This document shows positions 15,919 through 22,738 of a stretch of DNA of 25,932 nt, piece by piece. The stretch is from IMG/VR virus record IMGVR_UViG_3300025816_000065, positions 1 through 25,932 of that record; one strand, given 5' to 3'. Position numbers and translations under genes: made by a program. The notes under the pieces were generated by a model, which was not told the DNA's origin, ran no database searches, and was given only the letters and a program-made list of their open reading frames with translations. The stretch comes from a virus. Each line of letters starts with the position of its first letter. The stretch's first letter is position 1.

Positions 15919-17021
15919 TATAACTCGTCCGCAGGTTCATCAGTTTCTACAACATCATCCAATCCAAGAGCTGAAGTATCATATTTAAGAATCAAGACAC
16001 TACAAATTTTTTCATACAACACATCTGCTAAGCCATCGTGTTTTTCAAGAATAGACTCAAAATCTTTTGATTGAAATTTGATATCTTCACCTTCGTGTTC
16101 TATAGTATACCAAGCGCCTGTTTGTTTAAGAAGTTTATATTCTTTCATAACTTGTAACCAAGATGATTTATCATCTATACCTCTATCGAAGTATAAAGGA
16201 AAGTCTGCGCGTCTCAAAGGCGGGCCTAATCTATTCTTGATAACTTGTGATGTTATAGTCATTCCGATTGTATTCTTTTTTGTATCTTTAATCTGACCTT
16301 TGTTCTTCAATCTAATACGAGTTGAAGCGTGAAAAGGCAATGCTTTACCGCCTGATGTTGTATAAGGGTCACCAAACATAACACCAAGTTTTTGTCTTAA
16401 CTGATTAGTAAATACAAGTGCTACACGTTGTCTACCTATCATTTGAGTAATTTTACGAAGTGCTTTAGATATGATGATTGCTTTGTGTGTAGCATATCCA
16501 TCTTTATCAAAATCAGCTTCCATTTCAAATTTAGTAGATGCCGCAGCTACTGAATCAACTAATATTGTTACTAATCTATTCTTATCACTTTCACGAACTT
16601 TAGTCACAATCTCTTCAATAGCTTCAAATATGTCTTCTACCGTTTCAAGATGAAGATATAACATTTTACTACTATCTACACCGATAACTTGTAAAAAGTC
16701 TTCACTAACTGCTGTTTCAGTATCTATATAAACTGCTACACCATCTTTCTTTTGAGTTTCTGCAAGTATATGTGCACCGAGTAATGATTTACCACTTGAC
16801 TCTAAACCATTAATTTCTGTAATCCTTCCAACAGCTATACCACCATTTGGTCTATTAGATATTGCTAAATCTAATATACTCGAACCTGTAGATAAAAATT
16901 CTCTAATATCTGTGGGTGTTGTATCACTACCATCAAGAAAGTAAGCTACTTTTTGATTGCTAAATTTTTTGTTTAGGGTGTCGGCCAAAAGACCCTCTAA
17001 CCCGTCTTTAGTATTAGACAT
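15918..17021 (-). CDS. uvsX: RecA-family recombinase (UvsX role)
   Basis: A 367-aa strand-exchange ATPase. Walker A is GLESSGKS (72-79), the catalytic glutamate is E102 in YIDTETA, Walker B is VTILVDSVAA (151-160), and the L2/signature region is VFTNQLRQKLGVMFGDPY followed by TTSGGKAL. The sequence around Walker A and L2 is closer to bacterial RecA than to classical T4 UvsX. The C-terminus is acidic (DDVVETDEPADEL), as in RecA proteins. It would promote homologous pairing for repair and recombination-dependent replication. AGGAG lies 8 nt before ATG 17021. It is downstream of the gp32-like SSB gene and coupled to the epimerase. Confidence 0.93.
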   Translation of the reverse strand: MSNTKDGLEGLLADTLNKKFSNQKVAYFLDGSDTTPTDIREFLSTGSSILDLAISNRPNGGIAVGRITEINGLESSGKSLLGAHILAETQKKDGVAVYIDTETAVSEDFLQVIGVDSSKMLYLHLETVEDIFEAIEEIVTKVRESDKNRLVTILVDSVAAASTKFEMEADFDKDGYATHKAIIISKALRKITQMIGRQRVALVFTNQLRQKLGVMFGDPYTTSGGKALPFHASTRIRLKNKGQIKDTKKNTIGMTITSQVIKNRLGPPLRRADFPLYFDRGIDDKSSWLQVMKEYKLLKQTGAWYTIEHEGEDIKFQSKDFESILEKHDGLADVLYEKICSVLILKYDTSALGLDDVVETDEPADEL

Positions 17022-17041
17022 ACTATAACTCCTATTCGAAT

Positions 17042-17063
17042 GGGGCGAACTTATGCCCGCCCC
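17042..17063 (-). promoter_or_regulatory. GC-rich hairpin between gp32-like and uvsX genes
   Basis: GGGGCG and CGCCCC (6 bp, all G-C) enclose a 10-nt loop in the 62-nt gap. There is no U-run after it on the minus strand, so it is a weak terminator or attenuator, or an RNA stability/processing element protecting the SSB mRNA end. It stands out against AT-rich surroundings. Confidence 0.5.
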
Positions 17064-17083
17064 GAGTTTCTGTTTACGTTGTA

Positions 17084-17836
17084 TTACTTATTGAAGAGTT
17101 GGTCGAACGCTTCTGAAGTGTCTTTAACCGTTTTCTTGGAAAGAACTTCAGTTGTCACCGAATCGCCTTTATCATTACCCTCTTCTTCAGATGGAGTCAA
17201 CCAAGTATTAAGAACTTCAGTAAGTTCTTCATAGGTCTTCTCTTGATACATTTCTTGAATGTTTGGTTGTTCATTCAACATTTTATCAAGCATCTTATCA
17301 TCTTCTGTGATTGGATTTTGATTAGGCTTGACCCTTATGTTAGTAACAGGAAAGTTCTTTCCTGCTTCTTCAGCAGAAATAAATTCTACCGTTACATCAC
17401 GACCATTCATTGAATCTGTGATGTCACCATAATCAGGGTCTGCTATTACAGATAGAAGCTCTTGATAAACCATTTTACCAAAGCCCCAAAATCGAACACC
17501 TTCGCTTTCTTCACCACGAACTATTACAGGTGCAAATGTTCTCATTTTAGCCATGAGTTTCTTTGCTATCTGATAATCATCTTTGTTACCACTTGAACGA
17601 AGTTTTTGTGCAAACTCTTCGATTGGGTCAGGACGACCAAATGTTATCGGAGACAAATAAGTCTTGCCACCTAAATCATAATGAAAGAAAAGTTCCTGAA
17701 AAGGATTCTCTTTATTGTGTTGATAAGGCACGATTCGGACTACTTGTTTTCCTGGTTGTGGTTTCCAAAGATTATTGGTTTTCGTGTTAGAAGTTTGAAG
17801 TTGCTCTAACCTTTTGCGTATTGCTGTAATATCCAT
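17084..17836 (-). CDS. 32: Single-stranded DNA-binding protein (T4 gp32-like)
   Basis: A 250-aa SSB resembling gp32 of marine T4-like phages. After a short basic N-terminus (the cooperativity region) come LWKPQPGKQVVRIVPY, NPFQELFFHYDLGG, VIVRGEESEGVRFWGFGK and ADPDYGDITD, which form the OB-fold core. The tail from about residue 210 is acidic and ends DTSEAFDQLFNK, fitting a protein-interaction tail. T4 gp32 is 301 aa and binds zinc through His/Cys residues; this protein has no cysteine at all, so it cannot carry that site. AGGAG lies 8 nt upstream of the ATG. The 98-nt AU-rich leader suggests autogenous translational control, as known for T4 gene 32. Next downstream is uvsX. Confidence 0.92.
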   Translation of the reverse strand: MDITAIRKRLEQLQTSNTKTNNLWKPQPGKQVVRIVPYQHNKENPFQELFFHYDLGGKTYLSPITFGRPDPIEEFAQKLRSSGNKDDYQIAKKLMAKMRTFAPVIVRGEESEGVRFWGFGKMVYQELLSVIADPDYGDITDSMNGRDVTVEFISAEEAGKNFPVTNIRVKPNQNPITEDDKMLDKMLNEQPNIQEMYQEKTYEELTEVLNTWLTPSEEEGNDKGDSVTTEVLSKKTVKDTSEAFDQLFNK

Positions 17837-17847
17837 TTGATATTCTC

Positions 17848-17887
17848 CTATTGTTATTATTTAATTGTTAATTGTTACTTGAGTAAC
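17848..17887 (-). promoter_or_regulatory. AU-rich repeated leader of the gp32-like gene, possible autoregulatory operator
   Basis: The mRNA leader holds three copies of AACAAU (17850-17855, 17864-17869, 17871-17876) just upstream of AGGAG, preceded by an inverted repeat GTTACT/AGTAAC (17874-17887), which can form a 5-bp stem. Unstructured A/U repeats next to a small upstream structure are how T4 gp32 represses its own translation; the match here is by analogy. Confidence 0.4.
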
Positions 17888-17891
17888 CATT

Positions 17892-17919
17892 CATATATAA
17901 GTATGGTTGTAAAATTCAA
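17892..17919 (-). promoter_or_regulatory. Weak candidate promoter for the gp32-uvsX-nrdJ operon
   Basis: TTGAAT (17919-17914), 16 nt, TATATG (17897-17892) on the minus strand. Both boxes are partial matches and the region is AT-rich, so chance is possible. The position, in the 98-nt gap before the SSB gene, is where a promoter is expected. Confidence 0.3.
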
Positions 17920-17934
17920 AACGTTAATTTATTT

Positions 17935-18327
17935 TTATAAATCAATAATTTCTTTTAATCGTGTATCTATTTTGTTTAAGCCTTGTTTATTTGTCAATAA
18001 AATACAATTACGATAGTTGTTCCATTGTAATCTATACGATGTGTCTAAGATACCGTTGTTAGCATTCCTAATTATAATGTTAACTGCATTGATTGTGTAT
18101 AGTGTATTTGTTTCTTTCTTTCGATGTAATAATATTGTGTTAGGGAGAAATCCCGATACTTCTGATTTTAACACATTATAGGTCAACATTAACTCATTAG
18201 AGTTTTCTGTTCTTTCTAAAACATAAAGTTTTTTCATAGAAAGTGGTGCAGACTCTTTGATGAGTAAGACCATTTCAGTAAGTTCTTTCTTGTTAGAGAA
18301 AGTACAAAGTAGTTGTGAATCTATCAT
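17935..18327 (-). CDS. Conserved phage protein of unknown function
   Basis: A 130-aa protein. The stretch PNTILLHRKKETNTLYTINA, then NNGILD and LQWNNYRNCILLT, is a pattern I associate with short conserved proteins of marine T4-like phages, but I know no assigned function. There are no transmembrane segments, signal peptide or catalytic motif. It is mixed alpha/beta with a basic middle (HRKK) that could contact nucleic acid. It starts by TAATG overlap with the 773-aa gene upstream and is followed by the 98-nt gap before the gp32-like gene, so it ends the upstream transcript. Gene reality is secure; function is not. Confidence 0.75.
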   Translation of the reverse strand: MIDSQLLCTFSNKKELTEMVLLIKESAPLSMKKLYVLERTENSNELMLTYNVLKSEVSGFLPNTILLHRKKETNTLYTINAVNIIIRNANNGILDTSYRLQWNNYRNCILLTNKQGLNKIDTRLKEIIDL

Positions 18328-20648
18328 TATCTAACTTTTTTTCCTGTCTGCGCGTCTAAAGCTACGATTGCTGATGGATTAGTGTTTTCAGGACTTATCT
18401 TTTTCTTTGGTGGCGATGCGATACTAAATCCTTGGTCACAACTAAAATCCATTCCTGAAATAGTATTTATACCATCTGCTTCTACGGTTTTATATTTACC
18501 TTTTTTAATAACTTCGTCTGTGTCTGAATCTTTTTTAAATCCTGATATCTTGTGTGCAACATTATTAAACTTATTGTATTCTGTATCACGATTATTTATT
18601 CCTGCCATTACTTTTCCGTGCGCACAATGTTTCATAAAAGTTTCTTTAACTCTTCTCAAATCATCTTCAGTAAACCCTGCTTTCATAAGTTTTCCTTTAT
18701 TCCCCGCTTTTTTCATAAATGCCGAAAAAGCTTTCTCGCCTGTTTCTAATCCTGCGTTGTAAATCTTATCATATTCTTCTTCTGTCATAATACCATCATT
18801 TACAACTTGTGCTTTAGTTGCATCTCTTACATCATCTAACTCTTTTATAACTTCATCACTTGGTGGATAATCATCTCCATTGTAAACTTTATCATATGTA
18901 TCAAGTAAATCATTTATAGTTTTTCGTGTGCTTTTATTCTTATAAACGGTTAACGATACTTTACCAGCAGAAGAAGACCTAGCTCCTGCATCATACTTTA
19001 CACTTTCACCGCCTGATACTTCAATACTAACTAATACTTGTTGTATTGATTCTGCTAATTTTTCAGGGTCTTTTGTATCGCCTGGGTCTTTTATAGCATA
19101 AACATCAGTTACTTTAAAAGTTTCAGATGATGGTAAAATAGCAGTAAATCCTTGTGATAATCTGTGCATATAAGTTATAGCTTCTGCTACTTCAGCACGT
19201 GAAGTCATCATATCACCTAATGCATTCATCTCTACTAATATTTGCCCCATATCTTCATTAAATTTATTTGCTCTTTCTTGTTGTTCTTCAAATGATAGAT
19301 TATCCCATTCAGGGTCTTCTAATGGGTTTTTTACATTTCTAATTAATTCTGCTAACTCATAATGGCTTCTTGATAATGGTGGATGAGGAGGCGTAGTACT
19401 TTCTAATTTTTCTTCTAATGTATTTGCTAAGTCTTGTAAACATTGATTAATTGCAGTCTTTTTACCTTCAGTAGTACTTGTATCACCATAATCAACTACT
19501 TCTAATTTACCTTTACTTGCCTCAGCTGTCTCTGCTAATAAATCTATTTGGTCATTATATCTTTGTATACCTAATACTGCTTTTCTTGCTTTTCTCTTCG
19601 CTTCACCAGCGTCCATACCTTTTTCTATCAAAGCTTTTTCTACATCACTTATTCTTGGTACAGATTTTTTCGTATGTGTTTGACCTGCAATAGTTGCACT
19701 TACAACTTTACCTTTCTTTTTGTCTATCTTAATTTTTTCTTCTTTTCTCTTTTTATTTATTGCTGTAGGAGCCATCATCTTTGAAGTGGTTCTTGAATTA
19801 GTTGGTGATGCCATTTTTAGTCCAACTGCATCTGCTAATTTTACTATTTCATCATATGGTGCTTTACCTTTTCCACCTGTCATTGTTGCTTTTTTTCTTG
19901 CTTGTCTTGCAGGTTCTCCGCCACCTACACTTTTGTTACCGAATCTCCAATCATTTGGACTTATGTCTGCTATGTAAAATTCAGCACTTCGTTTCTCTTC
20001 ATCAGGCTGTCCTTTTTGGTCTTTTACTGCTACCCATCTTCTCAATGAATTTATCTCATCGTCTGTCATTGTTTCTACTTTTTCTTCTTTAATCTTTTGA
20101 ATAGCAGAACTTATATTTTTCTTATCTTCATCAGGAATAACGTTTGATTCTTGAACTCCTGCATTAACATTATCAAGTCCATGGTGTACTTTTAAGACTT
20201 CTACTTTTTCACCTTTAGGTCCTACTTTTCCTGTAATGTCTTTATCTAAATTAGGATTTTTAGGTTCTCCTGTAGGTTTACCAAATTCATCTAAACCTTT
20301 CTCCGCATATTTTTCTTTTTGTTTTTCTACTTTAACATCAATATCATCTTTTGGCTTTTCTGATGTTTCTTCATCATCCTCGTCTTCTTTTTCTTTAGCA
20401 TCTAATGCTTTTTGTGATTTAGGGTGGTCTTTAATATATTGTGCTTGTTGTTCAGGAGACAATTTTGTCCACCACTCATCGTCTTCTCTAATAAATCTTT
20501 CAGATAATTCTATAACATCAGAGTGTGAAAATCCTATAGATAAGAGATAATCGTATAATGCTTCTCTATCTTCTTTTATAGTGAAGTCAGGATAGCCTTT
20601 ATCATACATCCAAGATATATTGGTAAGCAGTTTATCAAATGAGTTCAT
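18327..20648 (-). CDS. Large hydrophilic phage protein of unknown function
   Basis: A 773-aa, highly charged protein with no transmembrane segment or signal peptide. Residues 1-60 look folded and helical (MNSFDKLLTNISWMYDKG). Residues 60-150 are an acidic/lysine-rich linker (KEKEDEDDEETSEKPKDD). The middle contains basic patches (GEPARQARKKA, INKKRKEEKIKIDKKKGK). The C-terminal third looks globular again (FMKKAGNKGKLMKAGFTEDD, MKHCAHGKVMAGIN, GMDFSCDQGFSI). It may be a virion or internal/injected protein because it sits next to structural genes, but no family function is known to me. GAGG lies 11 nt before ATG 20648; the gene overlaps the polymerase-like gene by 14 nt and joins the 130-aa gene by TAATG. 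Confidence 0.8.
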   Translation of the reverse strand: MNSFDKLLTNISWMYDKGYPDFTIKEDREALYDYLLSIGFSHSDVIELSERFIREDDEWWTKLSPEQQAQYIKDHPKSQKALDAKEKEDEDDEETSEKPKDDIDVKVEKQKEKYAEKGLDEFGKPTGEPKNPNLDKDITGKVGPKGEKVEVLKVHHGLDNVNAGVQESNVIPDEDKKNISSAIQKIKEEKVETMTDDEINSLRRWVAVKDQKGQPDEEKRSAEFYIADISPNDWRFGNKSVGGGEPARQARKKATMTGGKGKAPYDEIVKLADAVGLKMASPTNSRTTSKMMAPTAINKKRKEEKIKIDKKKGKVVSATIAGQTHTKKSVPRISDVEKALIEKGMDAGEAKRKARKAVLGIQRYNDQIDLLAETAEASKGKLEVVDYGDTSTTEGKKTAINQCLQDLANTLEEKLESTTPPHPPLSRSHYELAELIRNVKNPLEDPEWDNLSFEEQQERANKFNEDMGQILVEMNALGDMMTSRAEVAEAITYMHRLSQGFTAILPSSETFKVTDVYAIKDPGDTKDPEKLAESIQQVLVSIEVSGGESVKYDAGARSSSAGKVSLTVYKNKSTRKTINDLLDTYDKVYNGDDYPPSDEVIKELDDVRDATKAQVVNDGIMTEEEYDKIYNAGLETGEKAFSAFMKKAGNKGKLMKAGFTEDDLRRVKETFMKHCAHGKVMAGINNRDTEYNKFNNVAHKISGFKKDSDTDEVIKKGKYKTVEADGINTISGMDFSCDQGFSIASPPKKKISPENTNPSAIVALDAQTGKKVR

Positions 20649-21906
20649 CGTAGTTTTTACCTCGTTTCATCTTGACAGGGAATCCATCTTGTTGTAACTC
20701 TTTTTGAACAATTTCAACAAATTTATCTCCATCGTTTTTATTGTAGTCAAACAAAAAACTATCATAATGATATAATACTAACGTACTTTTAAAGTCTTTT
20801 GTTTTTTTTAACAAACTCTTTAATACTAATATGTTTCTCTCTGTTTCTAAACTTTGTATCATATAATTAAAAAGTTTTGAAGGATAAAAGTCCTTTACAT
20901 CTAATGTTATTCTTCTTTTATAAATATCAGTTACTAAAACTTTATCTCTCTTAAAACGTGACCACAGATTAGTGTAATATTTCTTAACCTTACCGAAAAA
21001 TTCGTGTGTTTTTGCTATATCATCAGGTACACCACCATATAAATACTTAAAAGTCATCGTCTTTGACTCTTCGTAAGATACGTTATATAGTTTACTAAAA
21101 TGTTCGTGTACACTCTCAGCACCAAAATCATATCCTATAATCTTACCAATCAATCTTACGTGATAAGCATCAAAGTCAAATTCAATTAATTCATCATATC
21201 TACTTTCTATCATCTTACGTGAACCATCACTTTTATTCATAGCCGCAAAGTTTAAACCATCATAAGTATTACTCGGTCTACCTGTAGGAGTCAACACATT
21301 ATAATTAGTAAACATCAAATGGTCTTTCGAAACATTATCTGATTGTCCAGCTGGTACTCTTAGTGGATTGACACATAATCCAACTCGTTCTACATCTGCA
21401 AATACTTTATTAGCATCTGAATAAAACTCATTATATTCATCACCTATATTTTCTTTATAGTTTGTGAACAAATCTTGACAATACTCTAAATGTTTCATTA
21501 AAGGAATAACAAAATTATTCATCCCTTTAGAATGAAAATATCTATGTGAAGTAGTCAGGAATATATGATTATCAACTAAATTTCCTTGTTTCTGAAACTC
21601 TGCTTGTTGTAAATCAATAACGTTACTAAAATTAGCAAAGTGGCAAACTGCTTTTATATCTGCTACGTATTTAGGAACATCAGTATCTAAATGTAATAAA
21701 CAATCTAAAGTTAGTTCAGGAGCTTCATCGTGATTGAATGATAGCATATATTCGTTATCGTTAGATAACCGTACGTATAGCATCAACGGATAATCGTTTA
21801 ATGGATGTTTGTTTTTACTTCCTATGAAATGTAAGAACACCCAATCAGAAGAACGATATTCATCCACAAAGTCCTCAAATTGGTTGTACTTTTCTATTAT
21901 AACCAC
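20635..21906 (-). CDS. Divergent family A DNA polymerase-like protein
   Basis: A 423-aa protein aligning with the palm/fingers of Pol I. TPTGRPSNTYDGLNFAAMN (206-224) matches the T-x-TGR-x-SS...NLQN block. EFDFDAYHVR (242-251) matches motif A, with D244 at the catalytic Asp and H249 where Pol I has the steric-gate Glu. SKTMTFKYLYGG (281-292) matches the O-helix with K282, F286 and Y290. NYMIQSLETERN (347-358) matches the N-x-x-x-QG block. YHYDSFLFD (379-387) replaces motif C HDE, keeping D382 but with Ser for Glu. The first 200 residues show no clear DEDD exonuclease. The ORF opens with GTG 21906 and no Shine-Dalgarno; an in-frame GTG at 21867 with GAGGA 4 nt upstream is an alternative. It lies beside virion genes rather than in the replication operon. 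It could be a specialised polymerase or a DNA-binding relic. Confidence 0.78.
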   Translation of the reverse strand: MVIIEKYNQFEDFVDEYRSSDWVFLHFIGSKNKHPLNDYPLMLYVRLSNDNEYMLSFNHDEAPELTLDCLLHLDTDVPKYVADIKAVCHFANFSNVIDLQQAEFQKQGNLVDNHIFLTTSHRYFHSKGMNNFVIPLMKHLEYCQDLFTNYKENIGDEYNEFYSDANKVFADVERVGLCVNPLRVPAGQSDNVSKDHLMFTNYNVLTPTGRPSNTYDGLNFAAMNKSDGSRKMIESRYDELIEFDFDAYHVRLIGKIIGYDFGAESVHEHFSKLYNVSYEESKTMTFKYLYGGVPDDIAKTHEFFGKVKKYYTNLWSRFKRDKVLVTDIYKRRITLDVKDFYPSKLFNYMIQSLETERNILVLKSLLKKTKDFKSTLVLYHYDSFLFDYNKNDGDKFVEIVQKELQQDGFPVKMKRGKNYDELI

Positions 21907-21911
21907 GTCTT

Positions 21912-21940
21912 AATATATAACTTTTTATTGATAATGTCAA
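21912..21940 (-). promoter_or_regulatory. Strong sigma70-type promoter upstream of the family A polymerase-like gene
   Basis: TTGACA (21940-21935), 17-nt spacer, TATATT (21917-21912) on the minus strand: perfect -35, 5 of 6 at -10 and optimal spacing, in a 43-nt intergenic gap. The expected start of transcription falls on or next to GTG 21906, so the mRNA would be leaderless or nearly so. Confidence 0.75.
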
Positions 21941-21949
21941 GTATTATTT

Positions 21950-22738
21950 TTAATAACTTACGTTTCCGCCTGCTCCTCCTGTCATTACACCTGCCGGCGG
22001 TCCTGATAATGCGCTACCTGTTTTTTTAAGTTTCTTTGGAACTATTTCATTGTTTTTTTCTTGTAGAGGTATACTCTGTGTAGGTGCAGGAACAACTATG
22101 TTTCCTTTTGCATCTCTTGGTATTTTTTCAATACCTAATGATTTACGTTGTTTTGAAAGTTCACTTGCTGTTGGTATAATGTAGTATTCTATATAATTAG
22201 ATAACATTCTATCAAGACCAGGATGTTTAAAATTTTCATCAAAAACCGTTCTTCTATTTTGAGTGAACACATCTTTAGCTTTCCCTGTTAATCTCCATTC
22301 AATACTAAATTTTTCATATAACGGAGAATCAAAATCTTCATCTACTTCTTTAAGACCTTCACTTGGGTCATTTCTTCTAATAACAAAATATCGTGTAAAT
22401 GAACCATTAACGTAATCATTAGATTCCGGCCCTTCTTTTATAAAAACATCTGCCATTGGTTCATATGTTTTTCCAAAGTTATTAGTGTAAGCAGAGAAAT
22501 TACTTTCGTCTACAGGATTCAAAGGTTTAATTATTCGAGATGTAGGTCCGTGACTTTCACCCGTCATATAATATTCTTCAAAGTCAAATGTATAATGTAT
22601 ATGATAAGAAGTTCCTTTTTTAACTAAAGTACCATTAGAAACATATATAAAAGATGTGTTGTCAGGTACGCTTCCTGCATTAGGAACTGCTCTCATAGTG
22701 TTATCTTGAATTTGTCGTATTTTATCATAATCTATCAT
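21950..22738 (-). CDS. Probable virion structural protein
   Basis: A 262-aa protein. Segments such as GTSYHIHYTFDFEEYYMTG, PMADVFIKEGPESNDYVNG and FTRYFVIRRNDP are a pattern I associate with conserved tail/baseplate-region proteins of marine myophages. Residues 1-200 look beta-rich and folded; the last 60 are Pro/Lys/Gly-rich and end GGAGGNVSY. No transmembrane segment or enzyme motif is seen. It starts by TAATG overlap with the giant hub-like gene upstream and ends 43 nt before the next gene, where a promoter begins a new transcript. Structural role is inferred from neighbours and composition; exact part unknown. Confidence 0.6.
   Translation of the reverse strand: MIDYDKIRQIQDNTMRAVPNAGSVPDNTSFIYVSNGTLVKKGTSYHIHYTFDFEEYYMTGESHGPTSRIIKPLNPVDESNFSAYTNNFGKTYEPMADVFIKEGPESNDYVNGSFTRYFVIRRNDPSEGLKEVDEDFDSPLYEKFSIEWRLTGKAKDVFTQNRRTVFDENFKHPGLDRMLSNYIEYYIIPTASELSKQRKSLGIEKIPRDAKGNIVVPAPTQSIPLQEKNNEIVPKKLKKTGSALSGPPAGVMTGGAGGNVSY

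Noticed and set aside
18464-18471. T4-type late promoter TATAAATA (also at 12642-12649)
   Set aside because: Both matches are inside coding regions and not just upstream of any gene start.
20635-21906. Family A polymerase-like gene as a decayed pseudogene
   Set aside because: The frame is uninterrupted, several palm/finger residues are kept, and it has a strong promoter, so divergence for a new role is more likely than decay.
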